DNA of 64,000 nucleotides, taken from assembly GCF_032854445.1 (NCBI RefSeq), contig NC_088297.1, positions 19,107,127 through 19,171,126 on the forward strand. Direction: 5' to 3'. The notes beneath the pieces were generated by a model. It saw only the letters and a program-made list of their open reading frames with translations. It was not told the DNA's origin and made no database searches. The DNA comes from Liolophura sinensis. Taxonomy: Eukaryota > Mollusca > Polyplacophora > Chitonida > Chitonidae. Within the stretch, counting starts at the first letter, position 1. Every line of letters begins with the position of its first letter. The position numbers and the translations under genes were made by a program. This document shows, one piece after another, positions 34,828 through 47,600 of the stretch.

Positions 34828-35447
34828 GGTTGACCCATTGTCAGCATAATGTCATCTCGGTAGTTTGGTGTTTTCGGCATGATACTTCAGTGGCAGCTGT
34901 CACTGTATATTTTCTTATTTTAAAACAAATGTTCAGTCCTTGACACAATAATAAAAGACAGCAATGCTGTGAATGGTGTTGATACATGTATTTTATAGGC
35001 ACGACCAGACAGCGGAAAGTTACTGTGCTGTCAGGCAATACCGGTGATAGCGAAAGAAGTTGGTTAGCTGGTGTAGCCTAAGTGCAGCTAATTTCTATCA
35101 TGCCTATTTTACCTCAAAATGACCGCCCCCTCCCAACCTCCCGATAACCTTTAACAAATCGATTTACAGGGAGTTATTTGTGGCGCTAACACTTCTTTTG
35201 CGTCTGAAATAAATGTATTCCATTCACCGCATACACCAGCTTTTCAGTGCCATGTTGTCTTGAACTCCTATCGGTGTTAGTAACTAACGTGCCTGTCGGC
35301 TTTTGTGCATATAAACTGGAATTTGATTGGGCCGTGACTCATGCATATTTATTTTTTCGAGAACCGAGAAAAAATGGAATAATGTATAAAAACACATGGT
35401 ATAAGCAATACTCGAATAAATCCATCATGTGCAGTGATTGATAGAAA

Positions 35448-35600
35448 AGGTTACCCGTACGTGGGAAAGTTTGCTGCAACCTGCGAATGGTCGTAGGTTT
35501 CCCCCGGGCTGTGCCCAGTTTCTGCCCATCATAACAATCGTATAAGTGAAATATTCTTAAGTACGGCGTAAAACACCAATCAAATAAATGCATAGATAAA
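35448..35600 (+). mobile_element. SINE-1 3' half next to the transporter leader
   Basis: CGTACGTGGGAAAGTTTGCT start, TTTCCCCCGGGCTGTGCCC, TGAAATATTCTTAAGTACGG core and an AAATAAATGCATAGAT tail. It ends about 40 bp before the leader acceptor at 35639. Confidence 0.78.
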
Positions 35601-35639
35601 CAGAAAAAGTTAATCTACTATTTATACATTATGTTACAG

Positions 35640-35684
35640 GAAAAGAAGTGATGAAAGCTTTGAGAGCAAGATGTCCACGTCAGA
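35640..35684 (+). promoter_or_regulatory. Transporter 5' leader with two overlapping uORFs
   Basis: The leader segment follows a TTATGTTACAG acceptor. ATGs at 35651 (stop codon ends 35707) and 35671 (stop ends 35697) both run out of frame past the main ATG at 35685, so all three frames carry a start. The main ATG has the best context (A at -3, G at +4). This arrangement usually lowers main-frame initiation or forces leaky scanning. A transcript starting downstream of these ATGs would avoid them. Confidence 0.55.
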
Positions 35685-38600
35685 ATGGAACCAGTAGACG
35701 AGGATGATGACGAGAGCTCACCGCTTATACCCAAGTCCGAGAAACTCGCGCCAGATGGCGCCATCGGTTCGACGCCGAAAGTAAGTGGATCTGTCGAGAA
35801 AAATATTCATTTAGGTTCAGAGAAGTCGCGTCGCCATCTAAACCCAAAGCATTTGGCCAGACAGAGAAGCACAACAGTGCCATCTAGCTTTCCAACTCTA
35901 CAGACACGGATAGTAGCGCCGACTGGTAGACATAAACCCGTTCCAAAACGACCCCAATCTCCAAGGCAGCCCACTAGCTCAAAGCCACTTTCGACCCCAA
36001 GGCCACCAACAACCCCAAGGCAGCCCAAGACACCAAGGCAGTCCGCGACCCCTCTGGAAAATGATAAACATGGATCCTCTTCTAAACGCGGTGGAGGTTA
36101 TGGCGCAGTGCAGAAGATTGTCCAGGCCGCCACGCCTCGTGATACGAACTCGCCCTCGTGCGACTCGGCTTCTGGTGAGGAGCTGCCGACAGATGGCGCC
36201 TCAAGTTCTGAGTCGTCTGATACTAGCGAAAGCTCTACAGAAGGAACTTTTTCCATTCGTGGATTGTCGGGGCCTCAGAAATTCCTCCTTCTCAATGTGT
36301 TGCTTAGCGATTTCTTGACGTCGTGCTGCCTCTCCCTTCTGGCGCCATTTTTTCCGCAAGAGGTAAGTAACAGGGTGACATTTCATTTTCATTGTTTGCG
36401 ATGTTTATGAGCGAAGTTTCTTAAACCGAGGCGAAAATATTACTACTTATTATCCAAAAGTGGATGAGAGTGACTGACGTAATACAGAACAAACGAAGAT
36501 TTTATCTACACACACCTAATGACTCCTTAACGTGATGGTGAAAAATTGCCAAACACGACGTATACTCATTTTACACGACATTGTGATTTTATACCCGCTC
36601 ATTTCAAGAGGGGAATTTCCTTTTCTGTGCATCCGTGAGCTCGTGTATCCGGCCTGTTGATGTCTTGAAAACTAACAAAGAGAGGAATCAGTGGAATTTT
36701 TCAGGTTAAATCGCGTAACTCAATCCATGCGTAAAATGTCCACATTCAATGAATTTCATGATCCACATGGGCTTTTGTTTTCTGTGCAAAAATTGCTTTA
36801 AATACTGTCCGATCTTTCTAAAAAAAAATTGCAGGTAACCTCAGATTATACAAATATCAGACAGATAGGTTTTGCATATTTAACGATTTCTTGGATTTCC
36901 ATTGGTCGTTGGTCGTCGGTTTCCGAGCAATAACTAATTCAAATGCCTTCCCAGGTTTGGTAAAAATTGGATGTAGTTTTTCTTTGAGGAACCTCAGAGG
37001 AGTATTAAAACAGTTATCATTATTCTGACTGGTTCTCGGTTCCCACGTCATACTTGCGCTAAATATGTCTGATTATGCGAGATTCTTGTTGTTGGAACAA
37101 ATTTTCGTTCAAACATTGATTTTATTTCATCTGGGCGAATTTTTTTAAGTATATCTCGGAAACTAGGTGAATCATGACACTAGCAGATTACGTTCTGCAA
37201 CAAGCGAGGAACTTTGTAACGTGCCTCTTTTTTGCAATTTGCGATTTCCATCGCTCTTTTATCTAGTGCTACTTACTGAGACGACTTACCGAAGGTAAGT
37301 AAGCGACCCTTCCCGAGCCATTATCTTGTTACGGGTTGCGTTGTCGTTGCGCAATCCCCTTCATGCTAAACGCCAAGCGAGGAAGCTACAATTCCCTCTT
37401 TTAAAGCCTTAGGTGTGATGCGACCCGGGATTGACCCTGGATCTACCGCCTCCCGAAACGGACGTTCTTCCAACTATACTATCGGGGCTGGTGAACTGAG
37501 TAAGGAAGTAGCAACCTTGTCAAAAAAAAAATCAATCATATGCACTTATTGGTATTGTTTTCAGGCTCACAACAAAAACATCAGTGACTCTATATCAGGA
37601 TGGATATTTGGAGTCTATTCCTTGACGCAGTTCGTTTTCGCTCCAATATGCGGGAAATTGGTAAGTATGTTTTGTATTTAAATAAGACCAGTGCGATTTA
37701 AAACTGAAGTGCCTATCTTATTATAGCCCTTAATTTACTTCTGAAGACTTTTAACAGAAATAAATGTCAGAGTGTGTGAATTCTTAAATTATTCAGTTAA
37801 TATTTAATTAATACTGTTAATACTCAATTGTTATCGGAATTTTCTGAATTACTCTGATCCAGACGTATTTGGGTTTTTGTCACAGAGCATTTTTAGGCTG
37901 TACAGAGGCCAAAAAACCCCTACCCACGTGCATTCAGCTATAGATAAATGCACTGATGACCTATATACATTAACTGGGTGAGACGAACTAGTTTCCAATG
38001 GCTCTCCAAGCTTATAACCTTGTCTTGTGACAAAGGCCGAAGGTGTTTAGCATACCACTGACTGCTTGTGAATCACGTAGACGTAACCTGACGATCTTAT
38101 TTTGAGGTCAAATTTATATTTTTTTTTTAAATTACATGTGTAAGACCTTCATTTATTTAAAAATACGCGATTGTCATTATTAACTCTTACTAGAGGAGAG
38201 TTTTACAGGCTAATTGGCCTATTTAGTCTTTCACTGGCAGGCTCATGTACTCACTCACTGGCAGGCTCATTTACTCACTCTCTGGGAGCTCATTTACTCA
38301 CTCTATGGGAACTCATTTACTCTCTGGGTGCTCATTTACTCACTGACAAGACCTACTATTCGACTCGTGACTCGCTCATTTGCACACCATAGCTGGCTCG
38401 CTCATTTACCCACTAGCCCACTCACTCATTTATGTTCTTGCCAACTCGCTCATTTACGGACTTGCTGACTCACTCATTTACACACCTTAGGTGGCTCGCT
38501 CCTTTTCTCATTAATTGTCTCGCTCATTTATAGAATAGTTTACCGGCTTATTTTTCAGCGGCTGGTTCGCTCAGTTACTCACTATCTGAATGGGTCAATT

Positions 38601-41600
38601 ATCTACTAGCTGTGGAACCCATCTACTCGCTGCCTGCCTAACTTATTTACTCACTAGCTATCCGACTCATTTATTCGATAACGTACTCGTTCATATACTC
38701 ACTCGTTTATTTTGCGATCCTGAACTCTAGCTGCCGACTATCGGAGGCCGGTTCATGTACTTATCGGGAGGGTTTTGGAGCGGAGCTTGTACCATTCTAT
38801 TCGGGTAAGTCAGCTGAAAATATCAATTCATCTTTTTGGTCGGTGTCTCATGCAACCCCAGTTCACTTATACAACGGGGCGTTAATCTATGGGTTGAGCA
38901 GTACGAGCCAAACAGGCGCAAAACCAGTGCTGTGCTAGCAAGAGCTGGGTTCGCACCAGCGACCTCTGGATTCTCACGAGCGACCTCTGTATTGGTACCA
39001 GCGACGTCTGGATTTACACAAGCGACCTCTGGATTCTTACCATCGACCTCTGGATTTACACCAGCGATCTCTGGATTCTCACCACTGACCTCTGTATTCG
39101 CACCAGCGACCTTATTTGTCAAGTGGTCTGGAGAGAAAACGCAATTGCAGGCTGGTTAAGTGAAATCCGCAGGATGTTGAATACTTCTATTCGGTGTCTT
39201 TGCTCACTTTAATACCTCATGTTGTGATGTTTGAGACAGAGATATTGTGCATGGTTTCATACTCTCTCCTCTGCATCAAGCCGGCGTGTTATAAATGAAA
39301 GCCATGCAAAAGACCTTTGAAACTGTCACCTACCCCTGGGGGAAAGAAAGTACTCCACACCTGTAGGTAAGATTAAATATAACTTTATTATCAAGCCTCC
39401 ATATTGGCGTGTTACAAAATGAAGTGCACCGTCGAACGTGGCTGCAGCAAATCTAAGCTCACGGAAAAATCCCGAAAAGGGACTAAGGTAGTATAAAATG
39501 TTCTTACAAGAACAAGGAATCATTTCCAAGAGAAGACGAAAGCAAAATAAATTGTTTGCACAGATGTCTCCTTTGTAAACAAAACAATTGAGGGTAATCC
39601 ATATTGAAGAAAAAACATAGAAATCTCTGGTAAGGTGATGGCCAATACTTGTACAGCGTCACAAAACCATGAAAAAATCGATCAAAAAGAAGGCGACAAC
39701 CTCCCTACAATTTGCTGAAATCGTTGTCCAAGACCGTTGACAATGTGGATACGCCCAAGGCCTGTTGGCCTATTATAAAAATACAAAGATATGACTTCTT
39801 TATAATTTTTAATTTAGGAATTGTCACATTATTTAAAGTTAATAACTTAGTATTTTTGTAAGACTTAAAATTGGTAATTTAGGGTTTATCTAAGACATTA
39901 AATTGGATCAATTTTATTTTTGGTAAGTCTTTAAAGATGGGAATTTAGAATTTGGATAATCTTTAAATCCTGGTGATTTATGATGTTGGCTAATTCTTAA
40001 ATATTAAAAGGAATACATTTTTAGATTACAATAAATTATTGAAAAATATTCTAATATTATAGTATTATTGTAATAATAATATTATTATAAATTATACTAA
40101 TACTACTGAGTTGCTAATTGATATAAAACTCAATACAGACGTGCTTTCACCTGCCTCCCCTGTGTACTACAGCTTTCTATTTAAGCAAAAGCGGTGTACA
40201 CGTGTTTCTTTATGACATTTTTAACGACAGTAAGTGATACACAAATACTAAGTAAGTGGGAGCATATCTTACAGCTAAATGATATTCATGTAAAAGTGTT
40301 TTCTTATCTCTCCTCTAAAGTACTAGACATATAAAGTTAAGAGGTTTTCAATGTAAAATTTTGCACCTGATAAGTCCTACAAGATCTTATCTGTACAAAA
40401 TTGGCAGAAAAGATGATGACGTTTGTGAACATTTATTTATCCAGTGTGAAATAGGTAAAATGTTTTGGCCGAGGTTTGAAAGGTGGTTAAAGCTGGAGTG
40501 CAACTTCACGCGCGAAATCGACAATGCCACAGTAACTTTAGGCTGATTCAACAAAAAAGAAAAAATAATAAACACTTATACTACTTGCTACTTATACTAG
40601 CAAAAATGTGCATTTTTGAGATAACGTGAACGGAACGTGAATTAAAAACCAAATGGAGTAGCATCTATAATGCATTTAAAGAACAAGTAAACGCATAAAA
40701 TGCGAGTGGAGGTGAGAGCGAAAGTGTGGCCGGCATATAAATAGTAGTCTTCTGATTGGTGAAAAAAATAGTCCTAAAAATTGGTGATTTAGAATTAGCT
40801 AAGACTTTGAACTTTGTTATGGATGAATCCGTCATAATTTCTTACTTCATTTTTTGGGTCTGTGGTTTGTGTTGAATGTTGATTTGAAAATTGGTCAGCG
40901 ATTATTGAACCGGAACGCATAGAGTTTGCTTGATGGCAGGTAAATACGAATATCTGTTTTGCCGCCTAGATTATTAAGATTTAAGGCACCATAATGCTGG
41001 CCGCCGTCGTATAAGTGAAATATTTTTGAGTACAGTGTTAAACACCAATCAAATAAACAAATTAATAAGATTAAGGCTAGGACTTATGACGTCATTTCTA
41101 TCGTTTGCACGTGAATCGCATCATATTACAAGTACGACGCCGTTTCTATCGTCAGCACGTGAATAGCATCCACTCCTGTATATCTCCATACATCCCAGTA
41201 TGCAAAATTTAATATCGTTAACTTGTGAATGACTTCATACATTCTGTTATTAAAGGTACAAACTGTTATTTTGCAGATTCCTACAGTACGTCCCAGTAGA
41301 TAACGACGGCGGCACCGCCTTCATTGCCCTCTGTTTCTCCCTCCGGATTGTCTTAGCCATAGGTTGTGCAGCCCTACAAACTGCCGGATACGCCTTTTCC
41401 TTCAATGAATTTCCAAACAGTGTGGCTACTGTTTTTGTAAGTATGAGTATGGCCATCGAATTGCTATCAGTGGCATGTATTCGAAAGAGGAAACTTTACA
41501 GATTCCAGAAAAAGCATTCAAACCCACAAGCACACACGAAAAACAAAAACAGCTCTTTTCTTTAACTTTGATGCATGAGACCACCGTAGCCGAGGTGGCT

Positions 41601-44600
41601 AGTGCGCCAGCGTCGCAGTGGCCCAGGAGCTTCTTACCAATATGGTCACTGTGAGTTCAAGTCCAGCCCATGCTGGCTTCCTCACCGGCCGTACATGGGA
41701 AGGTTTTCCAGCAACCTACGGATGGTAGTGGGTTTGTCTCGGACCCTGCTCGGTCTCCTCCCACAATAAAGCTTGCCGCCGTCGTAATTTATTTGATTGA
41801 TGTTTTACGCGGTACTCAAGGATATTTCAAACGTGCGACTGTGGCCAGCATTATGGTGGGAGGAAACCCTGCTGAGACCGAGGGCAACCCACGACCACCC
41901 GCAGGTTGGCCGTTGCATAAGGTAGATATCTTTCAATACGACGTAAAATGCCAATCAAATAAATAAATCAAATAAATCTTCTAATAACCTAATTATCTGT
42001 ATTGACAGGGCATTATGGAGGTGTTTGTAGGGCTGGGGTTCATGGCAGGGCCGGCTCTAGGGGGCCTCTTATATGAGGTATGTACATGGGTACCATTTCT
42101 ATATCTACCTGAATGCTTGTCCCAAACATTTTAAGTTCTTGTAGCTGTCTGAAATGCCGCTATACATGTATTTAGTGCTATATTACCGGAAAACTCCAAA
42201 AATACACGAATTGACACCAAATCCTGTCAAGGTAGATGTACTTGGATCAGAGCTTTGTATCCTCAAGAATGTACCAGTGTTACACATTGTATGGGTTAAC
42301 AACAACTTAAAGCACCAGTTCTCAAAGGGATGTGTAAGAAATATATAAATGATAAATATTATGTAAATGATAAATATAGATGGTACCTTGTAAGGGTGAC
42401 GGGAGCTTCCGCGGCCGAGGAAGTCATTAGCGCTCCAGCACGGCGCAATGGCTCAGGAGCCTCCTACCAATGCGGTCGCTGTGAGTTCAAGTCAAGCTCA
42501 TTGCTGGCTTCCTCTCCTTCCGTACGTGAGAAGGCCTTCAGAAACTTGCGGATGGTCGTGGGTTTCCCCCCGAGCTCTGCCTGGTTTCCTCCCACCATAA
42601 TGCTGGCCGTCGTGGTATATTTGTGGAAATATTTTTTGAGCACCACGTAAAACACCACTCAAATAAATAAATAAATAAATAAGAGAGAATCGGTCATCAG
42701 TTTTCCGTGATTCAGTGATTACAGTCGATATTCAAGGCATGGCACTCAATTAAAACATTCAAGTAACATTCAATTAAGACGTGGCTCAGTTGGTTAGCGC
42801 ACTAACGCAGCGTAATGACCCTGGAGCCTCTCAGCAATTGCGGTCGCTGTTCAAGTTCAAGTCCAGCTCATGCTGGCTTCCTCTCCGGCTGTACGTGGGA
42901 AGGTCTGTCAGCAACTTGCGGATGATCGTGGGTTTCCCCCGGGCTCTGCCCGGTTTCCTCCCACCATAATGCTGGCCGCCGTCGTATAATTGAAATATTC
43001 TTGAGTACGGCGTAAAACACCAATCAAATAAATAAATAAATCAATTAAGACGTAGTCCGTGGATAATTTCCAGATCAAATGACACCTCTGCCAACAGCTT
43101 CATTTACAATAACCAATATTTATTTTGGAGATCCATGTTGTCTGGAATTTCTCCCTCTATTGTGTCATTGTCTCAATGTTTCAGGTGGGAGGGTTCTATT
43201 TACCGTTCGTCGTTGTTGGAGGGCTCATTCTGGCGTCAGTCCCGATTAATTACTGTTTTATACCGGAACTGGAAGGTAAGCTGGGTATTTCATTTTTCTA
43301 AACGAAAGTGAATTGAAATAAAGCCCTAAAACTTGTCTGTGATGTTTGTTCAAAAGAATATAAAAGTGTATTAGTTCCATTGGAGCTTTGCTGGCCGTTT
43401 CCCCTCTATTTCTTTGTCGTTTCCCCCCATATTTCTTTGCACCCCCCCACTCCCCTTATTTCTTTGCCGTTTCCCCTTTATGTCTTTGCCGTTTCCCCTT
43501 TATGTCTTTGCCGCCTCTCCTTTATTTATTTCTTTGCCGTTTCGACTTTATTTCTTTGCCGTTTCGACTTCATTTCTTTGCCGTTTTCCCCCTTATTTCT
43601 TTACTATTTCCCCTTTATTTCTTTGCCGTTCCTCTGTATTTCTTTGTCATCTTCCCTTTATTTCTTTGCTCTTTCCCCCTTTATTTGTTTGCCGTTTCCC
43701 CTTTATTTCTTTCTACTGTCTGGAATGAGGTCTGTTCGTATACATGTACTTCGGATTTATAAAAGCCCAGTGATACTAATACTGACACTCTGATTTCCGC
43801 ATTCGTAAATTTTTCCTTTTTCTGGTTTCTCTCACAGAGGTGGACGAAGGTGAAGGAGAGGGCTCTGTTATGAACCTGCTCAAAATGCCGTCCATTGTTG
43901 TCATGAATATTGTTGTTGTTGTTGGTTCCGTTATCTGGTCGATCCTTGACCCGACTCTAGCCCCACGGCTTAACGAAGTAAGTACAGAACGATTAAAACA
44001 GTTGTCCTGATAAGCGAACGTTTATAGTTATCAGTGTTTAATTTCAAGCCCTTCAAGAGATCTCATTTCTGCAGGGGTTTAAGACGTGTATCACATGCGT
44101 TGAACCCATGATGCCATGAGATCGAATCCAGTTCTTATTCGCCGTTTTTCACCCGGGCTGTGTCAGGTTTCCTCCACCCAAAATATGGCGGCTGTGGTTT
44201 GAGTGAAAAATGAATAGTGTATGTAATTTTGAGCATGGCATAAAAATCCAGTGATATCGATAAATAAATACGTTCAAAATTGTATTGTATATTTACGTGT
44301 TGTATGTAAGCGAAAAATGGAAAACGATAGGTGGTACAAAATAATATATTTGTGTGCAAATTTTAAACTGAATCTTTTTGATCTTCTGTTAATCACTGTT
44401 TTTTTTTCATTTCTTTCCTCAGTTCAGTTTGTCCCCCAGTATCGTAGGCCTCATATTTCTACTGATGTCAGCTTTTTACGCCTTGACGGCGCCACTCTGG
44501 GGGAGAATGGCCGATAAGATGGTAACAGTATGGTGGAAAATGCCACTTCTAATAGTTTTCTTCAATTCTTAATCTATTTGTAAGGGATGGGGCATGGGGA

Positions 44601-47600
44601 GGGAAGTTAAAGGGGATTAAAAGATTTTAAAAAGTTAGGTATTTTCACATGTATTTTCAGTGGTCTTTCTACTGACGCTTACTTCATTTTACAGTTTCTG
44701 ACAAAATGGACTTTTTTAATTCTAGATCATTGACGTCTAATAAATTGCAGATAATATCACTGCGTTTTTTTTACCTAATTCTGCTTAAGCCACGGTGCTA
44801 AGGGGTGTGTAAATTACCACTATTCACTATGCATTTACATGAAAAGTTAGAATAAAACGCTAACTGAGGTAAACTGACAGGGGGGTCGTATTTCACCTGC
44901 TACGTGTGACCATTTACCAACTTCCACACTGTCTTCACTGCTCTGGTGTTAATTTCTATGCTGTGCGTCTTTAATTATATTATAATTATTTGTACTGTTG
45001 TATAAAATTCTCATACTCCTCTTGCCTATGTGTAAAACTGAGCATCAGAGCCTCCTTGCACAAATATATGTAGCCTCGTTTTTTTTGTCATTACTACAAC
45101 GACAAACACAGAGGCGTTACTTCAGAATAAAGTTTCCCAGAAAAAAAGGGATGTACAATCTTTTATGAAAGTATCAAACAACGGAATCGTGGGTATGTCA
45201 CTTATTTTGTATCTTAGCGGATGTTTAAGGTAATAGACACGCAGTTTATTGCTGAGAGGACCTGGTGCTACCTGGTGCCTTGCGGACAGTCCAATAAAAA
45301 AGTTCAGAATACATATAAAAACGAGCAGCATTCACACACATGACGTCATCGATAGTTATTAGGTTCTCATGGACTGACTAGGTTCTACGATACTTACTAG
45401 GTTCTAATAGACTGACTAGGTTCTACTGTACCGACTAGGATCTACGAAACTGACTAGGTTCTACGATACTTACTAGGTTCTCATGGACTGACTAGGTTCT
45501 ACGATACTTACTAGGTTCTACGAAACTGACTACGTTCTACGATACTTACTAGGTTCTACGATACTTACTAGGTTGAACGATACTTAACAGGTTCTAATAG
45601 ACTGACTAGGTTCTACGATACCGCCTTTGATCTACGAAACTGATTAGGTTCCACGACACTTACAGTGTTCTACAATACTGAATAGCTATAAAGACATGGA
45701 CAAAGTTATACCAGACTGACTAGCTTCAACGGAAACTGACTAGGCTCTACGATACTTACTAGGTTCTAATAGGCTGAGTAGGCTCTACAGCGCCTACTAG
45801 GTTTCACGATACTGACTAGGTTGAACGCGACTGATTAGGTTCTACGAGACTCAATAAGTTCTACGAGACTAACTATGACGTTTCTGTGAGGTTCTACGAG
45901 ACTCAGATTGTTCTACGACACCGACTAGGTCCTACGTGGCTGACTATGTTCCAGTACACCGACTAGGTTTAAATAGGTTGTTTCCGTTCTGTTTCTGTTC
46001 ACAGAAAGACAACAAGTTATTACTGATACCTGGCTTTATTTTCTCGGCTATAAGCTTGTTGCTGTTGGGGCCTTCTCCCATCTTTGGTCTGGGTTCAGAC
46101 TACAAGTAAGTTGGAATATACTCACTTCAACATCTACAGTAATGGGGCTTACCGATACTTATCGTATTCCCTTCCTTAGAGAGGGTAACCGTGGCCTAGA
46201 AGATGAACATGCCAGCACGGTGTTACGAGCCTCACATCATTGCGATTGCTGTGACCTCAATTTAGCTCATGCTGGCTTCCTCTCAGCCCGTGCGTGGGAA
46301 GGTCTGCCGGCACTCTTCAATTTCCACCTCAGTGCTGGCCGCCGTCGCATAAGTGAAATATTTTTGAGTACGGCATAAAAACACCATTCAAATAAATAAA
46401 TAAATCTTTAGAGCGCTGAAATGTTTACCAGATTTGCCAACTTTATATCTAGACGTTTTATTCTTGAGAGTACGGCGTAAAGCACCGCTATAAATCTAGA
46501 CGTTGGACCTCCGAGGCCCCCAGCGCAATGGCTCAAGCGTCTGTCATTGATGCGATCGCTGTGAGCTGGCTACCTGTCGGGTAGCACGCAGGAATTGTGT
46601 CAGCAACTTGCGGATGTTCGTGGATTTTCTCCAGGCTCTGCCAATTTTCCGCCCAACATAATTCTGGCCGCCGTCGTATAAGTGAAATATTCTTTAGTAC
46701 GACGTAAAACAAGAATCATGTAAATAAATAAATGTGGCCTTCACCAATTTTCAACCATCGAATGGACTGAGAAAGGATTTAAAGTAAGCAAAGTATGCAG
46801 GTAATGATCTAGAAGCATGATCTAGGCTCATGACCTAGTTGTTTTTCTAAATATATTTCAACTTTACATGAATTGAATGGTTTGTCAACTTGCTTTGTCA
46901 GACATTTGGCTATGGTACTTTTCTTGCGTCAGCCGATCATCAACTAACCATGATGTTGCAAGCTCAAATCCAGCTCTAGCGCAAATTTGGCTGGGTCTTC
47001 ATGTCAAAAATTTTGAGCAGTATCTGCCGAATCGTGGTAACCTATCTTGGGCAGTTCGGTTTCTTCCGGATAAATCGGTTTCGTCCAGGTACTTTTGTCC
47101 TCATCGTGTCCTTTGGTTTCATCCGCTCACTTCGGACAAATTCTTGAATACGGCGTTAACGACAAATTAAATAAATAAATAAATAAATAAATAAATTTAA
47201 CTCTCTTGGCAGTCAACTGTGGCTAAACGTTGTGTCCCTCTGTCTGTTGGGAATCAGTTGTAGTCTGGCGATCATTCCGTCATTCGACGTCTTCCTCGAC
47301 TTGGCTGAGTAAGTATGGAATCTACCCCTCATTTTAAAGCATATGGCAGAATAACCAATAGTTAAGAACCTTATTAGTTGATGGCTTTCAGTTTTTGCAT
47401 TTAATACCTGCAGAGGAGCTGGGCACTGTACATTACAATCTCGCATTTAAAATAAGGTTGCATTTTAACAGAATGGGGATATATAAAGCGGAGTAGCTGA
47501 ACTAAAAGTATCTCACATTTAATCTTCATGTCACATTTTGAGGAGGATGAGCACGTGTACCCTAGAGCAGCTGAGCAGTGAATACAGGTAGTAGGTGGGG

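Larger units (their letters stand above)
24060..35639. other. Long intergenic region, repeats, no supported gene
   Basis: No exon chain could be assembled on either strand. It holds SINE-1, SINE-2, MITE and foldback fragments listed separately. The upstream exon(s) of the SLC18B1-like gene should be here, since that gene's leader starts at an acceptor at 35639/35640, but I could not place them. One exon-like open stretch at 28677-28751 has good splice sites but no recognised product. Confidence 0.45.

Noticed and set aside
34476-34880. 134-codon minus frame with repeated SNLFPC
   Set aside because: The 18-bp minisatellite keeps its phase; no conserved domain outside the repeat.
38836-39159. 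107-codon frame with ATSGF heptapeptide repeats
   Set aside because: It is a 21-bp minisatellite in a transporter intron, excluded by the splice pattern.
43380-43793. Three overlapping Phe/Leu/Pro-rich frames that look like membrane proteins
   Set aside because: They are the three frames of a pyrimidine-rich minisatellite inside a transporter intron.
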